Assembly (NCBI GenBank): GCA_026984385.1
Contig: JALSSH010000167.1
Span: forward strand, 1-15,812
Reading direction: 5' to 3'
Source of the DNA: Ardenticatenia bacterium
GTDB lineage: Bacteria > Chloroflexota > Anaerolineae > Aggregatilineales > Aggregatilineaceae
DNA length: 15,812 nt
The notes under the pieces: model-generated
The model's database searches: none
What the model was told of the DNA's origin: nothing
The model's input: only the letters and a program-made list of their open reading frames with translations
In this document: piece after piece, positions 7,615-13,892 of the stretch
Layout: the number at the start of each line of letters is the position of its first letter
Numbering within the stretch: the stretch's first letter is position 1
Program-made: the position numbers and the translations under genes

Positions 7615-8868
7615 ATGATGAGGCCTCGACGCTTGTCCCCTGCGGTTTTAGAGCACATTCTAACCCATGCACGCCCTCACTCCGACAGGCCCACCAACAC
7701 CAAGAAAAATGCCCTGTTGCGTTTGCTGCTCACTGTAAATCGCCAACTGCTCAATCGTGTGCTGGTAGAACAATTTTACCAGCGCGGCGACGTGCTCTTT
7801 TGGGAAGGTGAGCGCGGTGATGCCATGTACCTTATTCGCGCGGGGCGTGTGGTCGTGCTCAAGGGCGATCCGGAAACACCTACCGTACTGGGCTATCGCG
7901 GCCCGGGCGAGATCATCGGCGAAATGGCGCTGCTAGAAAGCCAAACTCGTTCGGCAACCAACGTTGCGCTCAGTGAGTTGCGCTTGCTACGCATTGACCG
8001 CAACGGCTTCCGCGAGTTGATCCGAGCCAATCCGGATATCAGCCTAACGATTATGTCCATGCTCAGCGCACGGTTACGTGTGGCGGACACGATCCGCACC
8101 TCGGCGCTGGTTGGCGGGAAACAGCTCCAGGAGCAAGTTAGCCGCTTGATGACGGAAAAAGAGCAACTGCTCGAATTGCAGCGCGTGCGCAAAGAAACCA
8201 GCGACCTCATTGTCCACGATTTGCGCAATCCACTGGGCGTTATCTACGGCGCGCTCAACATGCTGGAAATGGTGTTACCGGAAGATGTGTTAGCAGACAA
8301 CCGCGAGCTGATCGACCTGGCGTCTTCCGCTTGTGAGCGAATGCAACGGCTGGTGGATTCGCTGCTCGACGTGGCGAAGTTGGAAACCGGCGAAATGTCC
8401 ATCAATCTCCGCCACGCTGATTTGCAACCGATCGTCGAGGAAGTCGCCCAACTGCAAAGTGTCAACGCGCGCCCACATAACGTCACCATCCGCACAGAGA
8501 TTCCCCATGACCTGCCCTCGCTGTTGCTCGACGTGGAAAAGATCGAGCGCGTGCTCTCGAATTTGCTAGACAACGCGCTGAAATATTCCCCACCGGACAG
8601 CACGATCACGGTACGCGCCGAACGCATTCCACAAGGGGTCGCGGTCAGCGTAATTGACCAGGGGCCGGGCGTCCCCGAAGAGCAACGCGAGCGCATCTTT
8701 GAGCGCTTCGCCCAGGTGGAAGGAAGCAAACCCGCTCGACGCGGCTTTGGGTTAGGGTTAACGTTTTGTCGGTTGGCAGTGGAAGCACACGGCGGCAAAA
8801 TCTGGGCCGAAGAAGGCCTGGGCGGTATGGGGAGTCGCTTTGTGTTCACATTGCCGGTGGAAGGCTAA
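7615..8868 (+). CDS. Cyclic-nucleotide-binding-domain sensor histidine kinase
   Basis: A 417-aa protein without membrane segments. Domains in order: an N-terminal tail to about residue 45; a cNMP-binding/CRP-like beta-roll at about 48-155 (QFYQRGDVLFWEGERGDAMYLI, then GEIIGEMALLESQTRSATNVA, resembling the phosphate-binding cassette); a short coiled coil at about 165-195; HisKA with His201 in the H-box IVHDLRNPLG; and HATPase_c with N-box N316-LLDN, G1 DQGPGVP at 348, F-box ERIFERF, and G2 GFGLGL at 377. It should autophosphorylate in response to a cytoplasmic ligand or state sensed by the beta-roll; whether cAMP, c-di-GMP or something else binds is unknown. AAGGA about 6 nt before the ATG supports the start. 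No response regulator is adjacent, so it is an orphan kinase. Confidence 0.92.
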   Translation: MMRPRRLSPAVLEHILTHARPHSDRPTNTKKNALLRLLLTVNRQLLNRVLVEQFYQRGDVLFWEGERGDAMYLIRAGRVVVLKGDPETPTVLGYRGPGEIIGEMALLESQTRSATNVALSELRLLRIDRNGFRELIRANPDISLTIMSMLSARLRVADTIRTSALVGGKQLQEQVSRLMTEKEQLLELQRVRKETSDLIVHDLRNPLGVIYGALNMLEMVLPEDVLADNRELIDLASSACERMQRLVDSLLDVAKLETGEMSINLRHADLQPIVEEVAQLQSVNARPHNVTIRTEIPHDLPSLLLDVEKIERVLSNLLDNALKYSPPDSTITVRAERIPQGVAVSVIDQGPGVPEEQRERIFERFAQVEGSKPARRGFGLGLTFCRLAVEAHGGKIWAEEGLGGMGSRFVFTLPVEG

Positions 8869-8911
8869 GCGCTTTGCGGAGTGTTTAGCGAGAGTGACTA
8901 CGCGAATGCTG

Positions 8912-8950
8912 GGGGCGAGTGCGTGGGAATGCAAACCGCGCACTCGCCCC
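8912..8950. terminator. GC-rich hairpin after the histidine kinase
   Basis: A perfect 12-bp stem, GGGGCGAGTGCG / CGCACTCGCCCC, with a 15-nt loop, starting 43 bp after the stop codon. No T-tract. This marks the boundary between the chromosomal-type genes and the maintenance module. Confidence 0.55.
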
Positions 8951-9028
8951 AACGTTTGGACACTTTGAGGTGTATTTTGTGCGGGAAGGGATGCGGCTTA
9001 AACTGATTTTCTGTCCCTGGGGGAGATG

Positions 9029-9037
9029 TGTTATAGT
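9029..9037 (+). promoter_or_regulatory. Extended -10 (TGtTATAGT) for the AAA+ ATPase operon
   Basis: TG-n-TATAGT, 23 bp before the ATG of the ATPase gene. The -35 position reads TTCTGT, a weak match. The likely transcription start is around 9044, followed by AGGAG at 9048-9052. Confidence 0.5.
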
Positions 9038-9060
9038 GTGGGCAGCCAGGAGAGTATTTG

Positions 9061-9957
9061 ATGACGAGCGAGAATCTCAAGCCCAAACCGCCCAGCCCGT
9101 CCTATCGGCCCGACCCAACCGTGACACAACGCCGCCTGAGCGATCTTCAGCGGCTTTTCGGCATGTACACCTTCCCGTTTTCGCTTTCCCCCAACCCCGA
9201 TTATATGTATGTGGCGGGGGTGACAGCGCGCGCGCTGGCCAAAACGACTTTTGCCATTGACCAGCGCCAGGGCTTGAGCGTGATCATCGGGGATTACGGG
9301 ACGGGTAAAACCATGCTCGCCCGCTATCTGTACAATTCCTACACGGCGGGGGACGTGCGCGAGCCTTCGGTTGTGGCCTACATCCCAGACCCCCCCCACC
9401 CCAGCACGCGCGCCTTGCAACGGCGCATCATCCAAGAGCTGGGCGGCAAGACCAACAAGCGCACCACCGACGGGCTGATGGAAGATTTGCGCACGATGGT
9501 TTTGGACGTTTTCGCCTCGGGGCGCAACTGCATCGTGATGATTGACGAAGCCCAAATGTTGGGACGCAAACAGCTCGACATTATCCGCGAGCTTTTCAAC
9601 TTCAACGCGGGCGGCGTCGTGCCGATCCAAGTGGTGCTGATCGGCAAAGAGGGTTTGCGCATCTCGCTTCGCCACGCCCCAGACCTCAACGACCGCGTGG
9701 CCGCGCGCTCTACGCTAGAGCCGTTTACGCCGGTGGAAACCTCCGAGCTGATCAGTTTTCGCTTGCAGCGAGCCGGTTGCAAAACGCCACTCTTCGAGCC
9801 GGAAGCGTTGGCGTTGCTCTATGAGGTTTCACGCGGATATCCCCGCAAGGCCGTTAAACTGGCGGGCGCGGCCTTGTGGTATATCGTAGAATTTGGACTG
9901 GAACGGATCACCGCTTCCGCGTTGGACGCGGCACGTTTGCGTGACGAGATCGAATGA
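9061..9957 (+). CDS. ExeA/TniB-type AAA+ ATPase
   Basis: A 298-aa P-loop ATPase. The N-terminal FPFSLSPNPDYMYVAGVTARAL is the opening signature of ExeA-like ATPases (family form PFSLTPDPxFLYxS). Walker A is GDYGTGKT at 77-84 (Lys83); Walker B is IVMIDEAQ at 158-165 (Asp162, Glu163). LNDRVAARSTLEPF carries likely arginine-finger positions and GYPRKAVKLA a sensor-2-like arginine. Relatives occur as GspA/ExeA and as TniB-type partners in transposons, and many are uncharacterised genes on mobile elements. No transposase, peptidoglycan-binding domain or secretion gene is nearby, so neither named role is supported. ATG 9061 has AGGAG 8 nt upstream. The stop overlaps the next start (ATGA), so the two products probably act together, possibly in DNA or replicon handling. 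Confidence 0.85.
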   Translation: MTSENLKPKPPSPSYRPDPTVTQRRLSDLQRLFGMYTFPFSLSPNPDYMYVAGVTARALAKTTFAIDQRQGLSVIIGDYGTGKTMLARYLYNSYTAGDVREPSVVAYIPDPPHPSTRALQRRIIQELGGKTNKRTTDGLMEDLRTMVLDVFASGRNCIVMIDEAQMLGRKQLDIIRELFNFNAGGVVPIQVVLIGKEGLRISLRHAPDLNDRVAARSTLEPFTPVETSELISFRLQRAGCKTPLFEPEALALLYEVSRGYPRKAVKLAGAALWYIVEFGLERITASALDAARLRDEIE

Positions 9958-10538
9958 GCCTAAGCAGCACAAGACACTGGAGCGTTGGATTGGCAGAACA
10001 GGATGGGAGCTTTCGGCGGCTGGTTGAAACGGTCAAGACGCGGGGAAAAAAGACGGTCACCGGCAAACCCGGGCGCCCGCCCAAATATCGCGTGCCGACC
10101 ACCGGCTATTTTTCCCGAAGCATCCATGACCGCATCAAAGCCCTTTCCAAAATACGCTCGCAGCAAGCCGGCTATTTTGTGAGCGCCTCAGACCTTTATA
10201 ACGAGGCGGCAGAACAACTGATCACGGACTTGTACGAGCTGTTGGGCGACGAGCTGCGCTTGCCTTCGGGCGCGATGACGCTATCCGGCGTGTTGGGGCT
10301 GCGCGAACTGGTAGACCGCCCGATCCGAACCCCGTTGAGCGAATTGGCCCTGCACAGCGAAGATTCACAGCGCTCTACGCTTTACGTTGACAAGCCGATT
10401 TGGGAGGCGCTGGTGGAGATAAGTCTGCGCTTTGGGCTATATATGCGCCGCACGGTTTTTATCCAACATCTGCTCGAACTGGCGGCAGCATGGTACTTGA
10501 GTGATCTAGGTCCTTCAGAACTATTAGTGGATAGGTAA
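9954..10538 (+). CDS. Putative DNA-binding protein, AT-hook-like motif plus two RHH-like segments
   Basis: A 194-aa protein, not recognised by name. The N-terminal 48 residues are basic and contain GKPGRPPKYRVP (37-48), an AT-hook-like GRP core. Residues about 50-95 (GYFSRSIHDRIKALSKIRSQ, then a turn and SASDLYNEAAEQLITDL) and about 140-183 (STLYVDKPIWEALVEISLRF, then RRTVFIQHLLELAAAWYL) each fit the strand-helix-helix pattern of ribbon-helix-helix proteins. A single chain with two such units could bind DNA as an intramolecular pair. The fold is predicted by eye only. ATGA overlap with the ATPase stop indicates translational coupling; ParA follows after 91 bp. I infer a DNA-binding adaptor for the ATPase. 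Confidence 0.6.
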   Translation: MSLSSTRHWSVGLAEQDGSFRRLVETVKTRGKKTVTGKPGRPPKYRVPTTGYFSRSIHDRIKALSKIRSQQAGYFVSASDLYNEAAEQLITDLYELLGDELRLPSGAMTLSGVLGLRELVDRPIRTPLSELALHSEDSQRSTLYVDKPIWEALVEISLRFGLYMRRTVFIQHLLELAAAWYLSDLGPSELLVDR

Positions 10539-10582
10539 CTCGTGTTAGCGCATTGTTTTCGCGCGTGCGCGTGAGATCTGCG

Positions 10583-10606
10583 TATGATATGTTCGTCTGA
10601 TAACAT
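10583..10606 (+). promoter_or_regulatory. parA promoter/operator candidate
   Basis: TATGAT at 10583-10588 as a -10, overlapping the inverted repeat ATGTT-8 nt-AACAT at 10589-10606 at the expected transcription start. No clear -35. This layout would suit autoregulation of the par operon. Confidence 0.35.
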
Positions 10607-10629
10607 TTGACGAGGCTTGGAGCGAGCGG

Positions 10630-11454
10630 ATGCACAGCATTTGTCTAACCAACAACAAAGGTGGGGTCGGGAAAACCACAACGGCGGTGAGTTTGGCTCA
10701 TGGCCTTGTGCTTTTGTTACGCCACAACAATTTGCCTCATCGGGTGTTGTTGGTAGACACGGACTCTCAGGCACACGCCACGCTGCTCACCACAGGGCGG
10801 CGTGAATGGGAACGCGCCGAAAGCCTGGGCGAGGTGCTGGTCGCGCGCCCCTCACGGGCGGGCGCGGTGTTGCAACGGCTGATCATGCCTTCCACTTGGG
10901 ACGAGGACTTGCACGTGCTCCCCGGCTCCCCTGCCCTAGATGGCGTCAACGCGCGTTTAGCCGAAGATCACGGCTTCGCGGTGCGCTTGCGGCACGCGCT
11001 GCGCAGCGTGGCCGACCAATACGATTGGGTAGTCATTGACACGATGCCCTCATTTTCGCGCTTGACAACAATCGCTATGGTCGCGGCAACGGACATCGTG
11101 ATCCCCGTCGAGTTGCGTTTTTTGGAGACCATCGGCCTCCAGGCGATCATCGAGAAGATCGCAGATGTGCGCCAAACGTGGGAAGTGCCGGTGCGGTTGA
11201 CGGGCATTTTGCCGGTGAAGTATGATCAGCGCGTGACGTTGGAGCGCGAAAACCTAGAGCTTTACGCCGAGCACCCTTTTTACGGCCCGCACCTTTTCCA
11301 ACAGGCGATCCCGATCAACGTGGCGATCTCCTACGCACATGATGCGTGTGAATCTATCTTCATGTACGACGACCGCTCGACTGCTGCGCGCGCTTATATG
11401 GCTTTTGTACGCGAGCTGATCGAGCGGGTTTTGGCGAGTTCTGAGGCAGAGTGA
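10630..11454 (+). CDS. parA: ParA-type partition ATPase
   Basis: A 274-aa deviant-Walker ATPase. The P-loop is NNKGGVGKTTT (Lys10 signature lysine, Lys15 catalytic), the switch I/Walker A' region is LVDTDSQAHATLL (Asp43, Asp45), and Walker B is WVVIDTMPS around Asp137. It lacks the N-terminal HTH extension of ParA proteins that repress their own operon, so it resembles the short chromosomal/type Ib kind. Its role would be ATP-dependent, nucleoid-bound positioning of a ParB-DNA complex. GGAG lies 7 nt before the ATG. ParB follows after a single base, forming a par operon. The variant SQAHAT in place of the usual PQANAT marks it as divergent from standard chromosomal Soj. Confidence 0.9.
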   Translation: MHSICLTNNKGGVGKTTTAVSLAHGLVLLLRHNNLPHRVLLVDTDSQAHATLLTTGRREWERAESLGEVLVARPSRAGAVLQRLIMPSTWDEDLHVLPGSPALDGVNARLAEDHGFAVRLRHALRSVADQYDWVVIDTMPSFSRLTTIAMVAATDIVIPVELRFLETIGLQAIIEKIADVRQTWEVPVRLTGILPVKYDQRVTLERENLELYAEHPFYGPHLFQQAIPINVAISYAHDACESIFMYDDRSTAARAYMAFVRELIERVLASSEAE

Positions 11455-11455
11455 G

Positions 11456-12670
11456 ATGGCGAAACGGCGTTCGCGCGGCACACGCGCGCTACTAGAAGAA
11501 ATGGGCGACCTGGGCGATCTGGCGCACTCTCCAGCCGAGATCAGCGGGCGCGGGCTAAAGGTTGTTTCGATTGTACTCGACCGCATCCGTCCGGACCCTG
11601 CGCAGCCGCGCCGCGTGTTGCCGGAGCCGATCCGTAGCGAGTTTTTGAGCGGCCATATCAACGCCCGCCAAGCGTTAGAACGCTGGGAGGCACTGGTCAC
11701 CGACGAGGCGCTTAGCCTGGGGCGGCCACGTCCGGATTGGCAAGCGCTGCTTGACCGCAACCCGGAAGACCGCGACGCCGACCCCATCACGGTTGACCCA
11801 CCCGGGCAACCCGGGCCGGAAGAAGAACTGTTGCGCGCCATCGTTGCGACGGCGGCCACCATCCGACATGGGGGGCAAGTCAGCCCGATCACGGTATCGG
11901 AGGTGGACGCGGGCGGTTACTACCGTATCGAGACGGGCGAACGGCGTTATTGGGCGCACCACTGGCTGACGATGTGGGTTTCGGAAGGCTTCGAGCAGAT
12001 CCAATGTATCATCGTGCCCAAAGCCAGCCCTTGGCGGCAGGCGGCGGAAAACACCAGCCGCGAAAGCCTTTCCGCGATGGCAATGGCACGTCAATTGGCA
12101 ACGCTGCTGTTGGACCTATACGACATTCGACCGGACTACACGCGCCCGATCCCGAACGATTGGTATCGGCAGGCGCTGGAGTATCGAGTGCCGCGCGGTG
12201 AAGGCGCGAATTTGCGCGCCGCGATGGGCGGCATTGAGCGTTCACAGCTAAGCCGCATTCAGGCGCTGCTACGGTTGCCCGATCCGGTTTGGGAGCTGGC
12301 CGACCGCTATCGGCTGGAAGAAAAGCGGCTGCGCTATGTGTTGAAGGTGAAGGACGCCGCGTTGCAAGTGCGCTTGGTGCAATTGATGGTCGAGGAGAAT
12401 CTCTCCGCCGAGCAAGTTAAACGGCTGGCTGAATCCGGCAACTTGGAAGAGCTGCTGACCGGCGTGGATGTGGCCTCATCCATCCCCAACAAGCCCAATC
12501 CTGCGCGCGTAGTTAGCCGCTGGACGCGGCTGGTCGATCAAGTTTCTGAGGTTGACCTCGACGTGGTGGCGGACGAGTGGGTCAAGCGCGCTGAGCCGGA
12601 AACTGTGCGCCAGCAAATGGCTGCCCTGCGCCGTCTGTTGGAGCTGGTGGAGAAGCGCGTTTCGGACTGA
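11456..12670 (+). CDS. parB: ParB-like partition protein with long N-domain insertion
   Basis: A 404-aa protein. A basic N-terminal tail (MAKRRSRGTR) is followed by IRPDPAQPRR (44-53, ParB box I) and GERRYWA (161-167, the CTP-binding GERR box). ENTSRESLS at 198-206 corresponds to the ENxQR helix. The central HTH region fits about 240-330 (IERSQLSRIQALLRLPDPVWELADR, then EENLSAEQVKRLAES), and the C-terminal helices presumably dimerise. In standard ParB/Spo0J the QPR and GERR boxes are about 40-45 residues apart; here they are about 108 apart, leaving roughly 65 extra residues (about 55-125) rich in Asp, Pro and Arg. It begins 1 bp after the parA stop. The centromere site it binds is not identified. 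Confidence 0.85.
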   Translation: MAKRRSRGTRALLEEMGDLGDLAHSPAEISGRGLKVVSIVLDRIRPDPAQPRRVLPEPIRSEFLSGHINARQALERWEALVTDEALSLGRPRPDWQALLDRNPEDRDADPITVDPPGQPGPEEELLRAIVATAATIRHGGQVSPITVSEVDAGGYYRIETGERRYWAHHWLTMWVSEGFEQIQCIIVPKASPWRQAAENTSRESLSAMAMARQLATLLLDLYDIRPDYTRPIPNDWYRQALEYRVPRGEGANLRAAMGGIERSQLSRIQALLRLPDPVWELADRYRLEEKRLRYVLKVKDAALQVRLVQLMVEENLSAEQVKRLAESGNLEELLTGVDVASSIPNKPNPARVVSRWTRLVDQVSEVDLDVVADEWVKRAEPETVRQQMAALRRLLELVEKRVSD

Positions 12671-12697
12671 GCGCCACCCAAATTGTGCGATCTCGAT

Positions 12698-12770
12698 GCC
12701 CGATTCGGGCTATCGGGAATTTTCCACTACGTTGCCCCAGGGCAACGTAGCCTATCCAACAAAGAGATCG
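12698..12770. repeat. Inverted-repeat cluster downstream of parB
   Basis: Within the 12671-12905 non-coding gap are three nested symmetries: palindrome GCCCGA-T-TCGGGC at 12698-12710; hairpin CTACGTTGCC-CCAG-GGCAACGTAG at 12727-12750 (perfect 10-bp stem, 4-nt loop); and CGATCTC at 12688-12694 matched by GAGATCG at 12764-12770 flanking both. This may be the par-operon terminator, a ParB-binding centromere, or part of an origin. Confidence 0.55.
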
Positions 12771-12808
12771 TATGAGATGCAATAGGGTAGGGGGATCGTG
12801 GGTGCGCT

Positions 12809-12839
12809 GAGGGCTGTTATATCCCCACAGCACACCCTC
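12809..12839. repeat. Interrupted hairpin
   Basis: GAGGGCTGT and ACAGC...CCCTC pair as two 5-bp stems sharing one base pair position, with an ACA bulge on the right arm and a 9-nt loop. It lies between the parB-side repeats and the minus-strand terminator. Function unknown. Confidence 0.35.
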
Positions 12840-12866
12840 AAAAACGGGCGGCAAAGATGACCGCCC
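12840..12866 (-). terminator. Intrinsic terminator for the double-HTH regulator
   Basis: Read on the minus strand, stem GGGCGG-9 nt-CCGCCC is followed by GTTTTTG, a classic hairpin plus U-run. It lies 40-66 bp past the stop codon of the regulator gene, which reads in this direction. Confidence 0.65.
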
Positions 12867-12905
12867 TACCCCCCGCGCTGAAGCGGTTAATGGCGTAAAA
12901 CGAGG

Positions 12906-13664
12906 TCAAAAACGCACGGGAACGGGGCGTTCTTTTATCTTGATAAAACGCACAATTGGCTCATGTTGGGGTAGGGGGGTAGCAGGGATAGCGCCAACCG
13001 GCTCTTGCCTTTGCGCGTGCCGTTTGGCCCACATCCGACAAGCCGCGCTGCGCCACTTGCGCCGCCGACCCAATGGCACATGTGCGGGCACCATGCACCC
13101 AGCCCTGCCACACGCGCACGGGTACGGCCCGATCTGGCGGGCGTTGGCCGTAGAAACGGTCACGCGGCGGCCTTGCGCCAAGTAGCGCACAACCATTCCC
13201 GCCGACACCGCGATATCTTCGCTGCTGAGGCCTGTCCAGGCCAACCATTGCGCCAGCTTGTCGCAGGTACGGATCGATGGCCGAAAGTCCGCGTAGCCGT
13301 GTAGGGCACGTCGGAAAACCGCCACGCTGACGCCCGCCTCTTTTGCAGCGCGGAGCTGATCGGCAGCGCTGTGGGGCGTGTAACCCTGCACCTGCATTCC
13401 CAGGTGCACAAGCTCGCTCAACGTAGGACGTCGGCCTGCCAACGCCAGCGCATTGACGAGCGGCATTTGCAACCACTGCGCGGCGCGATAAAAAGCCATC
13501 AGTGGCAGCTCGTTCAGATGCTGCTCTGCAATGAGCTTACAAAGATGTAGGGTTGGCATATTAATCTGAGCGACCACTTCACGCACGCTTTGTCCACGCA
13601 GGTTTGTGCAGTGGACAAAGCGCCGCTTGACGATGCCGGAAAGGGTCAGTTTACGCATGGTCAT
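12906..13664 (-). CDS. Putative double-HTH transcriptional regulator with Cys cluster
   Basis: A 252-aa protein if started at ATG 13664; ATG 13658 (AGGG 6 nt upstream) is an equal alternative, and a TTG at 13721 would overlap the -35. Two XRE/HTH-like segments can be read: SVREVVAQINMPTLHLCKLI through WLQMPLVNALALAG, and TPHSAADQLRAAKEAGVSVA through LSSEDIAVSAG. Each ends with the hydrophobic AG typical of phage-repressor-like HTH units, but the helices are degenerate. The C-terminus is basic and carries CACGRAGC, then MVPAHVPLGRRRKWRSAAC, a possible zinc-binding cluster. It is transcribed divergently from the initiator-like gene with which it shares a control region. I infer a copy-number or maintenance repressor; this is not recognised by name. 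Confidence 0.65.
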   Translation of the reverse strand: MTMRKLTLSGIVKRRFVHCTNLRGQSVREVVAQINMPTLHLCKLIAEQHLNELPLMAFYRAAQWLQMPLVNALALAGRRPTLSELVHLGMQVQGYTPHSAADQLRAAKEAGVSVAVFRRALHGYADFRPSIRTCDKLAQWLAWTGLSSEDIAVSAGMVVRYLAQGRRVTVSTANARQIGPYPCACGRAGCMVPAHVPLGRRRKWRSAACRMWAKRHAQRQEPVGAIPATPLPQHEPIVRFIKIKERPVPVRF

Positions 13665-13692
13665 CCCTGCCTGGTAGGAGGCTCGTATCGCA

Positions 13693-13721
13693 AGCGTACC
13701 CGATTCCGCCGCGCGCGTCAA
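13693..13721 (-). promoter_or_regulatory. Sigma-70-type promoter of the double-HTH regulator
   Basis: On the minus strand, TTGACG (plus coordinates 13716-13721), a 17-bp spacer, then TACGCT (13693-13698). Transcription would start near 13686, about 20 nt before the ATG at 13664. This supports the downstream ATG starts over the TTG at 13721. Confidence 0.6.
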
Positions 13722-13747
13722 TTCGCCCTGACGGAATTATTGGGTTA

Positions 13748-13831
13748 GCATAACGTCACAGCGCGCCCTGACCCGATCGCGCACAGCTTGACGGAGCGCG
13801 CTACAAATGATACTATGTCGGCATACGTCAC
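13748..13831 (+). promoter_or_regulatory. Operator-like direct repeats in the divergent control region
   Basis: GCATAACGTCAC at 13748-13759 recurs as GCATACGTCAC at 13821-13831 (one base shorter), 73 bp apart. A second direct repeat, CGCCCTGAC, is at 13724-13732 and 13764-13772 (40 bp apart), and AATTC/GAATT flanks the first of these at 13720-13738. The 13821 copy lies on the predicted start of the initiator transcript, so a protein bound there would repress it. Confidence 0.5.
13788..13816 (+). promoter_or_regulatory. Sigma-70-type promoter of the initiator-like gene
   Basis: TTGACG at 13788-13793, an exact 17-bp spacer, then TACTAT at 13811-13816. This is the best consensus promoter in the window. 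The transcript would start near 13823, giving a leader of about 70 nt that ends in the G-rich element before the start codon. Confidence 0.7.
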
Positions 13832-13892
13832 TTGCACAAGCGTTCTCATTACCAAGCGGGAACATGTGCTGAGTAGAGTGGGGTAGGGGGCT

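Larger units (their letters stand above)
12785..13890. repeat. Dispersed GGGGTAGGGGG-type repeats
   Basis: Copies are at 12785-12794 (+, GGGTAGGGGG), 12864-12874 (minus strand, GGGGGGTAGGG), 12968-12979 (+, GGGGTAGGGGGG, inside the regulator coding region) and 13880-13890 (+, GGGGTAGGGGG, immediately before the initiator start codon). A fifth is outside this span at 7545-7555 (minus strand). Other windows of the sequence show no close copy by eye. Confidence 0.55.

Noticed and set aside
9061..10538. Tn7/Tn5053-like transposition module (TniB with a TniQ-like partner)
   Set aside because: The ATPase fits the TniB/ExeA group, but there is no transposase, resolvase or terminal inverted repeat in the window, and the partner has no zinc-finger TniQ features.
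10539..12905. Canonical parS (TGTTTCACGTGAAACA)
   Set aside because: No full or near match. CACGTG occurs only as an isolated core inside coding sequence near 10911.
12961..13476. A 171-codon minus-strand frame overlapping the double-HTH regulator
   Set aside because: Same strand, different phase. The regulator frame is longer, has a promoter and terminator in the right places, and shows HTH-like patterns; this one does not.
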